Assembly (NCBI RefSeq): GCF_900108565.1
Contig: NZ_LT629971.1
Location: forward strand, 620,001-684,000
Direction: 5' to 3'
DNA from: Mycolicibacterium rutilum
Lineage (GTDB): Bacteria > Actinomycetota > Actinomycetes > Mycobacteriales > Mycobacteriaceae
DNA: 64,000 nucleotides
The translations under genes and the position numbers were made by a program. How positions within the stretch are numbered: position 1 is the stretch's first letter; the number at the start of each line of letters is the position of its first letter. The notes beneath the pieces were generated by a model. That model worked only from the letters and a program-made list of their open reading frames with translations, was not told the DNA's origin and made no database searches. This document shows, piece by piece, positions 42,679 to 53,204 of the stretch.

Positions 42679-43125
42679 GTGACTGCTGTAGGCACTTGCC
42701 GGGTGTTTCGTCCCGACCCCCGGACGGTCGACCAGTGCGAACGTCATCACCGGGGCAGCTTCTCTGCGACCCGCACGCACAACTGGACCGTGGTCGTCAC
42801 CGTCGGCGGCGAGGTCGACGCGGCCAACAGCCGGGCCCTCGCGACGTATGTCGAAGGCCAGGTCGCCGGCGCCCGCCGGTTGCTCATCGATCTGCGGTTG
42901 GTCGATTTCTTCGGCACGGCCGGATTCGCCGCGCTGCACTACATCAACGTGATCTGCGCGCGCAACGGCATCGACTGGGAGGTGCGGTGCGGCAGGCAGG
43001 TTCGGCGATTGCTGGCGATCTGCGACCCGGCCGGCACGCTGCCCCTCGAGAAGACCCGCTCACTGCTCGATGACATCGGCGCAAGCGCGGGCGATCGCAA
43101 GCTCCTCGTCAGTCGGAACAACTAG
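42679..43125 (+). CDS. STAS-domain protein (anti-sigma factor antagonist type)
   Basis: The 148-residue product from a GTG start has a STAS fold: [27 protein letters not shown], then [21 protein letters not shown], in which the usual phosphorylated Ser is replaced by Thr in the FFGTAG loop. Its C-terminal tail ends [11 protein letters not shown]. Phosphorylation by an anti-sigma kinase may control partner exchange; neither partner is nearby. The 3' end overlaps the convergent ackA gene by 66 bp. Confidence 0.85.
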   Translation: MTAVGTCRVFRPDPRTVDQCERHHRGSFSATRTHNWTVVVTVGGEVDAANSRALATYVEGQVAGARRLLIDLRLVDFFGTAGFAALHYINVICARNGIDWEVRCGRQVRRLLAICDPAGTLPLEKTRSLLDDIGASAGDRKLLVSRNN

Positions 43126-44187
43126 CACCGTCGTCGGCGACGCCTCCGTCGAGATGCGGCGGGCGGCGCGGTCCGGGCTCGAGTTGAGCTGCTCGTCGAG
43201 TTCGACGCCCAGCGCGGTCAGGCCGGTCAACGCGTCGCGGCGCACCTCGGCGTCGTTCTCCCCCACCCCCGCGGTGAACGTGATGACGTCGGCACCTCCC
43301 AGCAGCGCGAGGTAGGCGCCGATGTACTTGCGCAACCGGTGGATGTACACCTCGTAAGCCTGACGCGCCTGCGCGTCGCCGGCGTCGATGCGCTGATGCA
43401 GGATCCGAAAGTCGATCTCGCCGCCCAGCCCGCGGACCCCTGAGCGCCGGTTGAGCATGTCCTCGATGTCCTCGACGCTCATCCCCGCGGTCCGCCAGAG
43501 GTAGACGAGCGCACCCGGATCGATGTCGCCCGAGCGGGTGCCCATCACCAGGCCTTCCATCGGGGTCAACCCCATCGACGTGTCCACCGGGCGGCCGCCG
43601 GCGATCGCGGACGCGGACGCGCCGTTGCCCAGGTGCAGCACGATCTGGCGCAACGAGTCCAGCGGTGCGCCGAGAAAGCGCGCGGCCTGCTCGCTGACGT
43701 ACTGGTGCGACGTGCCGTGGAAACCGTAGCGGCGCACATCCCACCGCTCGGCCACCTCCCGGTCGATCGCGTACGTCGCCGCCGCGGCCGGTAGATCGTG
43801 GAAGAACGCGGTGTCGAAGACCGCGACGTGCGGCAGCTGCGGCAGCGCCTTGCGCGCCACCTCGATGCCCTGTAATGCAGGCGGATTGTGCAGCGGCGCA
43901 AGGGGGGACAGCTGTTCGATCTTGGCGATGAGCGCGTCGTCGACGAGCGTCGGCCGGTAGATGTCCGGACCACCGTGCACCACCCGGTGGCCGACGGCGA
44001 CGAGGCGGTCCATGTCGTCGGCCAACTCGTCGAAAACGACCTGCAGCGCGGCGGCGTGGTCGGTGACCTCGCTGTCGCCGATGCGTTCGACGATCCCGTC
44101 GGCCACCGTGTCGCCCGAATCGGCGTCCACGACGGCGTATTTCAGCGACGACGAGCCGGAGTTCAGCACCAGCACGTTGCGGTTCAC
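43060..44187 (-). CDS. ackA: acetate kinase AckA
   Basis: The 375-residue enzyme interconverts acetate plus ATP and acetyl phosphate. Family blocks are visible: [15 protein letters not shown] at the N-terminus, [63 protein letters not shown] and FTAGVGEN. The GTG start at 44187 overlaps the pta stop, so the two are translated together for acetyl-CoA and acetate exchange. Confidence 0.97.
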   Translation of the reverse strand: MNRNVLVLNSGSSSLKYAVVDADSGDTVADGIVERIGDSEVTDHAAALQVVFDELADDMDRLVAVGHRVVHGGPDIYRPTLVDDALIAKIEQLSPLAPLHNPPALQGIEVARKALPQLPHVAVFDTAFFHDLPAAAATYAIDREVAERWDVRRYGFHGTSHQYVSEQAARFLGAPLDSLRQIVLHLGNGASASAIAGGRPVDTSMGLTPMEGLVMGTRSGDIDPGALVYLWRTAGMSVEDIEDMLNRRSGVRGLGGEIDFRILHQRIDAGDAQARQAYEVYIHRLRKYIGAYLALLGGADVITFTAGVGENDAEVRRDALTGLTALGVELDEQLNSSPDRAARRISTEASPTTVLVVPTDEELAIARACADVIEQ

Positions 44188-46286
44188 AGGCTCTGCGCCT
44201 GTATCGCGGTGATGGCCACCGTGTTGACGATGTCTTCGACCAGCGCACCGCGCGACAGGTCGTTGACCGGCTTCTTCAGCCCCTGCAGCACCGGGCCGAT
44301 CGCGATGGCGCCCGCACTGCGCTGCACCGCCTTGTAGGTGTTGTTGCCGGTGTTGAGGTCCGGGAAGATCAGCACCGTCGCCTGCCCGGCGACCTTCGAG
44401 TCCGGCATCTTCGACTTGGCGACCGACGGTTCCACCGCGGCGTCGTACTGGATGGGCCCGTCGACGAGCAGGTCGGGTTCGCGTTGGCGCACCAGATCGG
44501 TTGCGGCGCGAACCTTGTCGACATCGGCGCCGGTACCGCTGGTACCCGTCGAGTACGACAGCATCGCCACGCGGGGTTCGATGCCGAAGCGGGCGGCGGT
44601 GGCGGCCGAGGAGATCGCGATGTCGGCCAGTTGTTCTGCGGTCGGATCCGGCACGATCGCGCAGTCGCCGTAGGCGAGCACCCGGTCGGCGAGGCACATC
44701 AGAAAGATGCTCGACACGGTGGAGACCCCCGACGACGTCCGGATGATCTCGAAGGCGGGCCGCACGGTGTGGGCGGTGGTGTGCCGGGCGCCGGACACCA
44801 TTCCGTCGACCATGTCGTTGTGCACCAGCATCGTGCCGAAATACGAGACGTCATGGATGATCTCGCGGGCCTGCTCGACCGTGACGCCCTTGTGCTTGCG
44901 CAACTCGGCGTACTGTTCGGCGAACTTGTCACACAGATCGCTGGTCTTCGGGTCGATCACCGCGGCGCCGGACAGGTCGACACCCAGTTCGGCTGCGCGC
45001 GGCCGGATCTGGGCTTCATCGCCGAGGATGGTCAGGTCGGCGACGCCGCGCTGCAGCAGCCGACCGGCCGCGGTCAGGATTCTGTCATCGTCGCCCTCCG
45101 GCAGCACGATGTGCTTGCGGTCCGACCTCGCCCAGTCCAGCAGCTGGTAGGTGAACATCTGCGGGGTGACCACGGACGGAATCGGGATCGACAACCGGTT
45201 CAACAGGTCTGCGGTGTCGACGTAGGTGTCCATCAGCGACAGCGCGGTGTCGATCTTGCGCAGCGATGTCGAGGTCACCCGCCCCCGCGCCGCGGCGACC
45301 CGGCTGGCGGTCTCGAAGGTGCCGAACGGCGTCGCGATGATCGGCACCCGCAGCCCCAGTCCCGCGACCAGGGTCGCGATCGCCGGGTGCAGTTCGAGCC
45401 CGCCGTTGAGGATGAGGCACGACAGCGATGGAAACCCTTCGGCGACATGGGCGCTGAGCACGGCGAGCACGACGTCGGACCGGTCGCCGGGGGTGATCAC
45501 CGCGACTCCCTCGGTGAGGCGCTCGAGCACGTGTTCGGCGGTCATCCCGGCCACCAGTACGCCCATAGCCTCGCGCGACAACAGCGCGGTGTCGCCGCCG
45601 ACCACGGTACCCTCGACGGCCTGCTGCAGTTCGGCGACCGACGGCGCCACCAGCAGCGGTTCCTCGGGAAGCGCGTAACAGGTGGGCCCGAAGCCCTTGA
45701 GCGCCTCGGCGACCGCGGCCGGTGCCGCGGGGTCGCAGCGGTTGGCGACGACGGCGGCGGTGTGCGCATGCTGGGTGGCGATCTCATCCAGGCAGATGTC
45801 GACGATGTGGGCGACCTGCTCGGGACTGCGATCCTTGGCCTTCACCGCCAGCACGATCGGCGCGCCGAGGTTGGCCGCGATGCGGGCATTGGTCGACAGT
45901 TCCGACGGCGCGGCGACGTCGGTGTAGTCGCTGCCGACGATCAGCACCGCGTCACACTGGTCGGCCACGCGGTGGTAGCGGTCGACGATGTCGCCGAGCG
46001 CGCCGTCGGGATTGTCGTGCAGCTGTTCGTAGCCCACACCCACGCAGTCCTCGTACGGCAGGCCGGCGGTGCTGTGGTCGAGCAGCAGCTCGAGGATGTA
46101 GTCGCGGTCCTCGCCGAGGCGGGTGATGGGACGGAACACACCCACTTTGGCGACGGTGGCCGTCAGCCGGTCCAGGACGCCCAGCGCGATCGTCGACTTA
46201 CCGGTGTCGCCCTCGGGCGATGCGACGTAGATCGCGAAGGCCCCCTCACGCGACGACCACGGACCGTTCTTGGGCGTCTCCGACAC
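44184..46286 (-). CDS. pta: phosphate acetyltransferase Pta (long form)
   Basis: The 700-residue protein has an N-terminal P-loop domain starting [17 protein letters not shown], a middle DRTGG-type regulatory region, and a C-terminal PTA_PTB catalytic domain from about residue 370 ([40 protein letters not shown]). It makes acetyl phosphate from acetyl-CoA. It is upstream of and coupled to ackA. Confidence 0.97.
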   Translation of the reverse strand: MSETPKNGPWSSREGAFAIYVASPEGDTGKSTIALGVLDRLTATVAKVGVFRPITRLGEDRDYILELLLDHSTAGLPYEDCVGVGYEQLHDNPDGALGDIVDRYHRVADQCDAVLIVGSDYTDVAAPSELSTNARIAANLGAPIVLAVKAKDRSPEQVAHIVDICLDEIATQHAHTAAVVANRCDPAAPAAVAEALKGFGPTCYALPEEPLLVAPSVAELQQAVEGTVVGGDTALLSREAMGVLVAGMTAEHVLERLTEGVAVITPGDRSDVVLAVLSAHVAEGFPSLSCLILNGGLELHPAIATLVAGLGLRVPIIATPFGTFETASRVAAARGRVTSTSLRKIDTALSLMDTYVDTADLLNRLSIPIPSVVTPQMFTYQLLDWARSDRKHIVLPEGDDDRILTAAGRLLQRGVADLTILGDEAQIRPRAAELGVDLSGAAVIDPKTSDLCDKFAEQYAELRKHKGVTVEQAREIIHDVSYFGTMLVHNDMVDGMVSGARHTTAHTVRPAFEIIRTSSGVSTVSSIFLMCLADRVLAYGDCAIVPDPTAEQLADIAISSAATAARFGIEPRVAMLSYSTGTSGTGADVDKVRAATDLVRQREPDLLVDGPIQYDAAVEPSVAKSKMPDSKVAGQATVLIFPDLNTGNNTYKAVQRSAGAIAIGPVLQGLKKPVNDLSRGALVEDIVNTVAITAIQAQSL

Positions 46287-46304
46287 GCGTCCCAGCCTGC
46301 CAAA

Positions 46305-47210
46305 TCATCCCGCCCCGCGCACCAGCGGATCCCGGAACTCCTCGGTCAACTCGGCGAGGCGGTCGAGGAACCTCAGCGCGGCGCCGCGGTCCTGGCCGGC
46401 ATCCCGGAAGAACACGCATTCGTCGACGCCGCCTTCGGCGAGCACCGAGAGCTCCCCCGCGCTGAGCGGATCGATCGGCCCCGCGCGCCCGGTGAACCCG
46501 CGCCGGTCGGCGCCGATGAGCGTCACGGGGACGTGACCGCGCCCGGCCGCGTCGGCGCGGCGGCGCAGTTCGGCGATGTCGGCGACCAGCGACTCCGGCG
46601 GCCCCAACAGGTTGGGCGCCCATCCGTCGCCGTATTCCAGCACCCGGTCGAACACCGTCGGGCCGTTACCGCCGACGAGGACGGGAACATGCGGCTTCTG
46701 CGCGGGCTTGGGCCACGAGTAGACCGGGTCGAAGTCGACGAACTGGCCGTGGAACTCGGCGCGCTCCTGCGTCCAGATCTGCTTCATGGCCAGCACCCGT
46801 TCCCGCATCAAGGCCATCCTGGTCTTCGGGTCGGTGCCGTGGTTGGCCATCTCCTCACGCAACCACCCCGCGCCCACGCCCAGTCTCAGGCGGCCGCCGG
46901 ACAGGACGTCGAGGGACGCCACCTGCTTGGCCAGCGTCAGCGGGTCACGCTGCACGACCAGCGCGATACCGGTCCCCAGCGACAGCCGCCGGGTGGCCGC
47001 GGCCGCCGCGGTCAACGCGACGAACGGGTCCATCGAGCGCAGATAGTCGCGCGCCGGCATGTCCGTGTCGGGCGGGGCGGGCGCCGCGACGGGATAGTGC
47101 GTGTGCTCACTGACGAACAGCGAGTCGAACCCGCGCTGCTCGAGCGCGGCGGCGAGTTCGTCGGGCCGCAGGCCCTCATCGGTGATGAATGTGCACACGC
47201 CGAACCGCAT
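46305..47210 (-). CDS. LLM class F420-dependent oxidoreductase
   Basis: From the ATG at 47210 the product has 301 residues, a luciferase-like TIM barrel: RFGVCTFITDEGLRPDELAAALE, RLSLGTGIALVVQRDPLTLAKQVASLD, GRLRLGVGAGWLREEM, and VPVLVGGNGPTVFDRVLEYGDGWAPN. It is close to the Rv-type F420-dependent enzymes rather than FGD itself. Coenzyme and substrate cannot be decided from sequence. The gene lies 18 bp upstream of pta on the same strand. Confidence 0.85.
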   Translation of the reverse strand: MRFGVCTFITDEGLRPDELAAALEQRGFDSLFVSEHTHYPVAAPAPPDTDMPARDYLRSMDPFVALTAAAAATRRLSLGTGIALVVQRDPLTLAKQVASLDVLSGGRLRLGVGAGWLREEMANHGTDPKTRMALMRERVLAMKQIWTQERAEFHGQFVDFDPVYSWPKPAQKPHVPVLVGGNGPTVFDRVLEYGDGWAPNLLGPPESLVADIAELRRRADAAGRGHVPVTLIGADRRGFTGRAGPIDPLSAGELSVLAEGGVDECVFFRDAGQDRGAALRFLDRLAELTEEFRDPLVRGAG

Positions 47211-47299
47211 GAGCCCCAGCGTGTGGGATCGGCGGTGGTTTCGACAGAGTCGGCTGATGATGGGACCCGCACCACCACCCTGCGGCCTACAGTCGAGGT

Positions 47300-48139
47300 A
47301 TGTCCGTAGAGGAGATCCGCCGCGCGCCGCGACGGCCCGAGCTGCGGGACTTCCTGAGGTCACGACGCGCCCGGCTCTCGCCCGCCGATGTCGGGTTGCC
47401 TGTCGGCGGCCGGCGCCGCACACCGGGTCTGCGGCGCGAGGAGGTCGCCATGCTCGCCGGGGTCGGGGTGTCCTGGTACACCTGGCTCGAACAGGGCAGG
47501 GACATCACCGCTTCGGTCGACGTGCTCGACGCGATCAGCGCGACCCTGCGGCTCGATCCCGCCGAGCGCATGCACCTGCACCGGCTCGCCGGGACCGGCC
47601 CGCGCTCATCGGCACCACGCGATACCGGCCCGGTGCCGCCTGAGCTCCTTCGCCTGGTCGAGACGTGGTCGCCGCGCCCGGCGATGCTGCAGGACCGCCA
47701 CTGGAACCTGCTGGCGATCAACTCCGGCACTCGAGAAGCGTTCGGCTACACCGGATCCGACCACAACTGCTTGATCAGTTTCTTCACCAACGCCCGCTAC
47801 CGGGAGATGTATGTGGAGTGGGCCGCGGCCGCGCCCGGCGTCGTCGCGGCGTTCCGGTCCGATGCGGGCCGCTACCCGGACGACCCGGAGTTCGGTCGGA
47901 TCGCCGGTGAATTAGCCTCGCGCAGCGTTGATTTCGCCGAGCTGTGGGCACGCAACGACGTCGGCCCGCACCGGCAGGCGGTCAAGGCGGTCCGCCACCC
48001 GCAGGCCGGCGAGCTCGTGTTCGACAAGACGACGCTGACCGTGACCGACCATCCCGACTGGCACCTGGTGCTCTACAACCCGCGGCCGGGCACGCCGACG
48101 CAGCAGCGGCTGGCCGCGGCCGTGCCCGATCAGGGGTAG
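47300..48139 (+). CDS. XRE family helix-turn-helix regulator with MmyB-like ligand domain
   Basis: The 279-residue product has an N-terminal HTH: LRDFLRSRRARLSPADVG, RRTPGLRREEVAMLAGVGVSWYTWLEQGR (the MmyB-type R-T-P-G-L-R-R-E-E-V-A box), then a fatty-acid-binding-like MmyB domain with PAMLQDRHWNLLAINSG and ending in DWHLVLYNPRPGTPTQQRL. It is divergent from the LLM gene at 46305-47210 and could regulate it. A second protein of the same class is at 53733-54572. Confidence 0.9.
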   Translation: MSVEEIRRAPRRPELRDFLRSRRARLSPADVGLPVGGRRRTPGLRREEVAMLAGVGVSWYTWLEQGRDITASVDVLDAISATLRLDPAERMHLHRLAGTGPRSSAPRDTGPVPPELLRLVETWSPRPAMLQDRHWNLLAINSGTREAFGYTGSDHNCLISFFTNARYREMYVEWAAAAPGVVAAFRSDAGRYPDDPEFGRIAGELASRSVDFAELWARNDVGPHRQAVKAVRHPQAGELVFDKTTLTVTDHPDWHLVLYNPRPGTPTQQRLAAAVPDQG

Positions 48140-49107
48140 CTGGCGGTGGGGTCCACCGGGATCTCGACGGTGGTCGCCAGCCCTCGGTGATCCGAACCGG
48201 GCACCACGAACGTCTCCGCCGCGGTGGCGGTGCTGTTGCGCACCAGCACATGGTCGATGCCGACGACAGGTGGGCGCCAAGGCTTGCTGGGATAACTGCG
48301 GGCCAGACCGGCCCCGGCCTGCTCGACGGCGTCGCGGTACCCCTCGTCGAGTAGCCGCCGGAACGGGCGCATGTCGTAGGTGGCATTGAGGTCGCCTGCC
48401 ACGATCACCGCGTCGGAGCCGGCGTCGCGGGCGATGGCGCGCAGCGTCTCCGGCAGTTGCGCGATGTCGTCGCCGAACCACTCCAGGGGCTGCACCCACG
48501 GTGCGGCCAGATGCACCGCGAGTACCGAGACCTCCCCGCGCACACCGGGCGGCCGGATCCGGGTGCGCAGCATCGGCATCTGGTACCCGGCCACGGCCGT
48601 CGATGCCGTGATCGGGTGGCGGCTCCAGACGCCGATGCCCGCGGCCATCGGGCGCGGGTCGATGACCCGGTGCGGAAACGCCCGGTCGAGTCCCGCGGCC
48701 GACATCGCGACGGCCACCTCGGGCGTCATCTCCTGCACGACGAGCACATCGGCTGCGGCGTCGGCGATCTGGACGAGCGCCCGCGCATCGGCGCGGCCCA
48801 GCCCGAGATTCGCGGTGACGACGCGCAGCGCGACCGACGGCACCGTCGGCCGCTCCGGCCCGAGGTACCTCGGCGCCAGCACCGCCAGCATCGCGATGCA
48901 CAGCAGCGCGGCCACGATCGTCGCCACCCAGCGCCGCGCGAGGCCGAACAGCGCCATCGACGCGACCGCCGCGGCGGTCAGGTAGGGCGAGGCCGCGGCC
49001 AGCACCAGCACCAGCTCGTGACTGACCGGCAGATAGCGCGACAGCAGCGCAGCCAGCGCCACCACGAACGCGAGCCCACCCAGCACCGTCGCCGACAATC
49101 GAATCAT
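48130..49107 (-). CDS. endonuclease/exonuclease/phosphatase family membrane protein
   Basis: The 325-residue protein begins with three hydrophobic helices (about residues 1-85), then an EEP domain with RVVTANLGLGRA, DVLVVQEMTPE (metal Glu), VIVAGDLNATYD (Asp and Asn), GIDHVLVRNS and GSDHRGLATT (His), so the metal-dependent phosphoesterase residues are all present. The domain is predicted outside the membrane. Substrate unknown. It overlaps the convergent MmyB gene by ten bases. Confidence 0.88.
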   Translation of the reverse strand: MIRLSATVLGGLAFVVALAALLSRYLPVSHELVLVLAAASPYLTAAAVASMALFGLARRWVATIVAALLCIAMLAVLAPRYLGPERPTVPSVALRVVTANLGLGRADARALVQIADAAADVLVVQEMTPEVAVAMSAAGLDRAFPHRVIDPRPMAAGIGVWSRHPITASTAVAGYQMPMLRTRIRPPGVRGEVSVLAVHLAAPWVQPLEWFGDDIAQLPETLRAIARDAGSDAVIVAGDLNATYDMRPFRRLLDEGYRDAVEQAGAGLARSYPSKPWRPPVVGIDHVLVRNSTATAAETFVVPGSDHRGLATTVEIPVDPTASYP

Positions 49108-49131
49108 GCTGTGCCGGTGCGGTTGACGGGG

Positions 49132-50142
49132 TCAGCCGAGGCGGCGCAGCCGGGGCTCCAGGTCGCGCTGGAACAGTTCGAGGAACCGGCGCTGATCGTG
49201 CCCGGGGGCGTGGAACACCAGGTGGTTGAGTCCCCAGTCGACGTAGTCCTTGACCTTCTCGACCGCCTCGTCGGGATCCGAGGCGACGATCCAGCGCTTG
49301 GCGACCTGCTCGATGGGCAGCGCATCCGCGGCCTTCTCCATCTCGATCGGGTCGTCGATGGAGTGCTTCTGCTCGGCGGTCAGCGACAGCGGCGCCCAGA
49401 ACCGGGTGTTCTCCAGGGCGAGCTCGGGATCGGTGTCGTAGGAGATCTTGATCTCGATCATCCGGTCCACGTCGTCGGGATTCTTGCCCGCCGCCTCGGC
49501 GCCCTCGCGCATCGCCGGGATCAGCTTCTCCTTGTAGAGTTCCTCGCCCTTGCCCGAGGTGCAGATGAAACCGTCGCCGGCCCGGCCGGCGTACTTGGCG
49601 ACCTGCGGGCCGCCCGCGGCGATGTAGATCGGGATGCCGCCCTCGGGCACGTCGTAGATCGAGGCGCCCTTGGTCTTGTAGTAGTCGCCCTCGAAATCGA
49701 CGCGGTCGCCGAGCCACAGCTCCCGCATCAGCCGCACCGATTCCCGCAGCCGCGCGTAGCGCTCCTTGAACTCCGGCCACTCCCCCTCGTACCCGGTGGC
49801 GATCTCGTTGAGCGCCTCGCCGGTTCCGACGCCGAGGAAGATGCGATCCGGGTACAGGCATCCCATCGTCGCGAACGCCTGGGCGATGACGGCGGGGTTG
49901 TAGCGGAAGGTCGGGGTGAGCACCGAGGTCCCCAGGACGAGGTTCTTGGTGCGTTCGCCGACGGCCGCCATCCAGGCCAGCGACCACGGCGCGTGGCCGC
50001 CCTCATGTCGCCAAGGCTGGAAGTGGTCGCTGACCGTCGCGCTGTCCATGCCGTGCTCTTCGGCCGCCACGGCCAACTCGACGAGTTCGCGCGGCGCGAA
50101 CTGCTCGGCCGACGCCTTGTATCCAAGTCTTATTTGTGCCAC
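49132..50142 (-). CDS. fgd: F420-dependent glucose-6-phosphate dehydrogenase FGD
   Basis: FGD oxidises glucose 6-phosphate and reduces cofactor F420, supplying the F420H2 used by mycobacterial F420-dependent reductases. The 336-residue product starts at a GTG with [16 protein letters not shown], then [52 protein letters not shown] and [15 protein letters not shown], as in M. tuberculosis FGD1 (Rv0407). It diverges from the MBL gene at 50177 with 34 bp between the starts. Confidence 0.97.
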   Translation of the reverse strand: MAQIRLGYKASAEQFAPRELVELAVAAEEHGMDSATVSDHFQPWRHEGGHAPWSLAWMAAVGERTKNLVLGTSVLTPTFRYNPAVIAQAFATMGCLYPDRIFLGVGTGEALNEIATGYEGEWPEFKERYARLRESVRLMRELWLGDRVDFEGDYYKTKGASIYDVPEGGIPIYIAAGGPQVAKYAGRAGDGFICTSGKGEELYKEKLIPAMREGAEAAGKNPDDVDRMIEIKISYDTDPELALENTRFWAPLSLTAEQKHSIDDPIEMEKAADALPIEQVAKRWIVASDPDEAVEKVKDYVDWGLNHLVFHAPGHDQRRFLELFQRDLEPRLRRLG

Positions 50143-50176
50143 GACTACTTTCTACTCCGCTGCCTACACTCGCGGC

Positions 50177-50911
50177 ATGGCAGTAGCCCTGAGCAAGGTC
50201 ACCGACACTGTCCACTTCGCCCACACCGACCTCGTCAATTGGGCGCTGGTCACCGACGGCAGCGGAGTGCTGTTGATCGATGCGGGCTTTCCCGGGCATC
50301 GCGCCGACGTGCTCGCATCGTTGCGTCAGCTCGGCTTCGGAATCGACGACCTGCGCGCGATCCTGCTGACCCATGCCCACGTCGACCATTTCGGTTCGGC
50401 CATCTGGTTCGCCAAAACCCATGGCACGCCGGTGTATTGCCACGCCGCCGAGGTGGGACACGCCAAGCGTGAGTACCTCGAGCAGGTGTCGGTGCTCGAC
50501 GTCGGCAAGCGGATCTGGCAGCCGAGCTTTCTGACGTGGACGGTCGCGATCACCCGCAAGGGCGGCCTGGTGCGCGACGGGATCCCGTCCGCGCAGCCCT
50601 ACACCGAGGAAGTGGCGGCGCGACTGCCGGGCACGCCGACGGCGATCCCGACACCTGGGCACACCGGCGGGCACTGCTCGTTCATCGTCGACGGAGTCCT
50701 GATCAGTGGCGATGCGTTGGTCACCGGGCACCCGGTGTCACCGCGAGGCGGACCGCAGCTGCTGCCCAGCCTGTTCAATCACGACGAGCGGGCCTGCGTG
50801 CGCAGTCTGGCGGCGCTGGGCCTGCTCGACGGCGAGGTGTTGTTGCCCGGCCACGGCCCGCTGTGGCGCGGGTCGATCCGCGAGGCGGCCGAGCAGGCCG
50901 CCGCTCGCTGA
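50177..50911 (+). CDS. MBL-fold metallo-hydrolase (Rv0406c-like)
   Basis: The 244-residue product begins MAVALSKVTDTVHFAH and contains the metallo-beta-lactamase metal motif HAHVDHFG near residue 71, GHTGGHCSF (third His), ISGDALVTG (Asp) and LLPGHGPLWR (last His). The fold covers esterases, lactonases and thiol hydrolases; no substrate can be given. In M. tuberculosis this gene also neighbours fgd1. Confidence 0.9.
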   Translation: MAVALSKVTDTVHFAHTDLVNWALVTDGSGVLLIDAGFPGHRADVLASLRQLGFGIDDLRAILLTHAHVDHFGSAIWFAKTHGTPVYCHAAEVGHAKREYLEQVSVLDVGKRIWQPSFLTWTVAITRKGGLVRDGIPSAQPYTEEVAARLPGTPTAIPTPGHTGGHCSFIVDGVLISGDALVTGHPVSPRGGPQLLPSLFNHDERACVRSLAALGLLDGEVLLPGHGPLWRGSIREAAEQAAAR

Positions 50912-50988
50912 GTCGAACGGTTTGGCGACGTTCGTCGTCGTTGCATAGAGAGCCCCCACCGCCGTCGGCTCCTCTGGTGCGAAATTGT

Positions 50989-51005
50989 GGTTCAATAGAT
51001 GAACC
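50989..51005. promoter_or_regulatory. operator GGTTCA-N5-TGAACC, site 1 upstream of the oxidoreductase operon
   Basis: Perfect 6-bp arms with a 5-bp spacer (ATAGA), 56-72 bp upstream of the ATG at 51061. The same GGTTCA-N5-TGAACC pattern recurs in front of the HxlR gene at 53696-53712. Confidence 0.7.
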
Positions 51006-51022
51006 GGTTTAATAAATGAACC
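51006..51022. promoter_or_regulatory. operator GGTTTA-N5-TGAACC, site 2 upstream of the oxidoreductase operon
   Basis: A second, one-base-degenerate copy of the palindrome abuts site 1 with no gap, giving a 34-bp tandem operator, as if two dimers bind side by side. Confidence 0.65.
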
Positions 51023-51060
51023 GCCTGTCGGTTCGATATTTCTGATTAGCGAGGATCGCG

Positions 51061-52215
51061 ATGACGTTTACCCATGCAGCGGTGCTGTCGACGAACGGCG
51101 TCGAACACCTGCACTCCACCGCCAAGCGGATCGGCGACATGGCGGCCGGCATGGCCGCCGACATCGACGCACACCGGCGGCTGCCGGACAAGGTGCTGAC
51201 CGAGCTCGCCATCTCGAAGCTGCTGCGCGCCGGCGCGCCGGTGGAGACCGACGGGCTCGAACTCGACCCGGCCACATCCCTGCGCTGCGCTGAAACGGTG
51301 GCCCGCGGCAACGCTTCGGCGGGATGGTGCGTGTCGATCGCGACGACCGCCGGCCTGCTGCAGGCCTACATGCCCGAGAGCAGCCGGATGACGTTCTTCG
51401 GCAACGGGATCGGGGTCGCTGCGGGCGTCTGGGCGCCGCGCGGCAGGGCACGGCGCGTCCCCGGGGGAGTCAAGGTCAGCGGGCGGTGGCAGTTCTGCAG
51501 CGGAATCAACCACTCGGACATGTTCTTCGGCGGCTGCATCATCGGCGACGCCTCCGAGCACGTGGTCGTCGCCATTCCCGTCGCGGATCTGCAGATCCTC
51601 GACACCTGGCACACGCTGGGACTGCGCGGCACCGGTAGCCACGACGGCGTGGCCGAGGAGGTGTTCGTCCCCGACGACCGCGTGTTGTCGTTGACCGACG
51701 GACCGCTGATCAACCGCGCGTTGTACCGATTCCCGATCTTCGGCTACTTCGCGTGCAGCATCGCCGCCGCGGCGCTGGGCAACGCACGCGCGGCGGTCGA
51801 CACGTTCATCGACCTGGCCGCGACGAAGAAGGCTGCCGGATCGTCGCGCACCCTGGCCGAGCGGCCGACAGTGCAGAGCACCGTCGCCGGCGCCGAGGCC
51901 GCACTGCGCTCGGCACGTGCACTCTACTATCACGCGATCGAAAAAGCCTGGACAGCAAGCCAACTCGACGTGATCACCGCCGACGATCGGCTGCAGCTGC
52001 GACTGGCCGCCACCCACGCCGCCCGGACCTCAGTCGACGTCGTACGCACGGTCTACGACCTGGCCGGGGGCAGCGCGATCTACGACGACGCGCCGCTGCA
52101 ACGCCACCTGCGCGATGCGTTCACGGCCTCGGCACACTTCCAGGTCAGCGAAGCCTCGCTCGAGATCAGCGGTCGCCTTCTGACGCATCAGCCGACGAAC
52201 GTGGCGACATTGTGA
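51061..52215 (+). CDS. acyl-CoA dehydrogenase-like flavin monooxygenase (group D, DszC/HsaA-like)
   Basis: The 384-residue protein has the three-domain acyl-CoA dehydrogenase architecture: an N-terminal helical part (LHSTAKRIGDMAAGMAADIDAH), a beta domain with VSGRWQFCSGINHSDMFFGG and LGLRGTGSHDGVAEEVFVPD, and a C-terminal helical part. The S-G-x-x-x-F-x-S-G region and an upstream FMN-type context suggest a flavin-dependent monooxygenase of the DszC/HsaA kind rather than a CoA dehydrogenase; a catalytic Glu for dehydrogenation is not evident. The stop overlaps the LLM gene start (GTGA). The double operator upstream points to HxlR control. Confidence 0.8.
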   Translation: MTFTHAAVLSTNGVEHLHSTAKRIGDMAAGMAADIDAHRRLPDKVLTELAISKLLRAGAPVETDGLELDPATSLRCAETVARGNASAGWCVSIATTAGLLQAYMPESSRMTFFGNGIGVAAGVWAPRGRARRVPGGVKVSGRWQFCSGINHSDMFFGGCIIGDASEHVVVAIPVADLQILDTWHTLGLRGTGSHDGVAEEVFVPDDRVLSLTDGPLINRALYRFPIFGYFACSIAAAALGNARAAVDTFIDLAATKKAAGSSRTLAERPTVQSTVAGAEAALRSARALYYHAIEKAWTASQLDVITADDRLQLRLAATHAARTSVDVVRTVYDLAGGSAIYDDAPLQRHLRDAFTASAHFQVSEASLEISGRLLTHQPTNVATL

Positions 52216-53203
52216 ACCGCCGGATCGAGGCGGCACTGCCCTTCTGGCTCGACCGCCCCGACACCGAGGCTCTCGACGTGGCCTACGAGGCGTGGCGGTC
52301 CGGGCTGCGCGGCCTGTGGGTTGGCGAGATGGCGACGTACGACGCGTTCGGGTTGGCCACCGCCATCGCCCTGCGCGCACCCGGGATGCGGTTGAACATC
52401 GGCCCGCTACCGGTCAGCGTGCGGGCCCCGCCGGAATCGCCCTCGGGGTGAGTACGGTCGCGTCGCTGACCGGCTCGCAGGTGAGCGTTGCGCTCGGCGC
52501 ATCCAGTCCGATGATCGTGACCGGATGGCACGGCCGCGACTGGGGCCGCAGCGTGGCACGTATGCGCGACACCATCGAGGTGCTGCGCCAGCTGCTGCCC
52601 GGACAGCGCAGCGGCTATAGCGGGGATGTGTTGTCGAGCCGGGGTTTTCGACTCCGACACCCGGTACCGTCGGCGCGGATCGCCGTCGGCGCTTTCGGCG
52701 AGGGCATGATCCGGCTGGCCGCCGTCCATGCCGACGAGCTGGTGCTGAACCTGGCCACCCCGGAGCGGGTGGCGCAGGTTCGGCAACGCGTCGACGGGTA
52801 CGCGCGGGCGGCGGACCGCCAACCACCGCATCTGACCGTCTGGGTACCGGCCGCGGTGGATCCGAGCGAGGAGACCTGGCGACAGGTTGCCGGTCAGATC
52901 GCGGTGTACCTGCGACCACCCGGTTACGGCGAGATGTTCAGCGAACTCGGCTTCGGATCGCTGGTCACCGCCACCCGCCGCGGCACTCCGCGTGCCCAGT
53001 TGGCGTCGGCTGTGCCCGTCGAGCTGCCGCGGCTCCTCGGCGCGTTCGGCACTGCCGAGGAAGTCAGTGACCGGCTGACCGCGTTCCTGGCCGCAGGCGC
53101 CGACACCGTCGCCGTCGTCCCCGCCACCGCGACCGACCCGGGAGGGCGGGAGACGCTGCGCTGCGGGGCCGGCTGCCTCGAATCAATCAGCGCAGCAATG
53201 TGA
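52212..53203 (+). pseudogene. frameshifted LLM class flavin/F420-dependent oxidoreductase
   Basis: The first part (52212 to about 52430) reads NRRIEAALPFWLDRPDTEAL and RLNIGPLPVSVRAP and stops at 52449-52451. The rest of the luciferase-like protein (AGIALGVSTVASLTG through VAVVPATATDPG) is in another frame from about 52430 to 53203. The expected junction RAP-AGIALG is restored by adding one base in the run GCGGGCCCCGCC at 52421-52432. One base is missing: either a real frameshift that disrupts the gene, a sequencing error, or, less likely, a slippage site. It was the second gene of an operon with the acyl-CoA dehydrogenase-like gene. Confidence 0.82.
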
Positions 53204-53204
53204 C

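Noticed and set aside
42661..42720. A further copy of the 19-bp GGGTGTTTCCC element (GGGTGTTTCGTCCC near 42700)
   Set aside because: Only nine bases match and it lies inside the STAS coding sequence.
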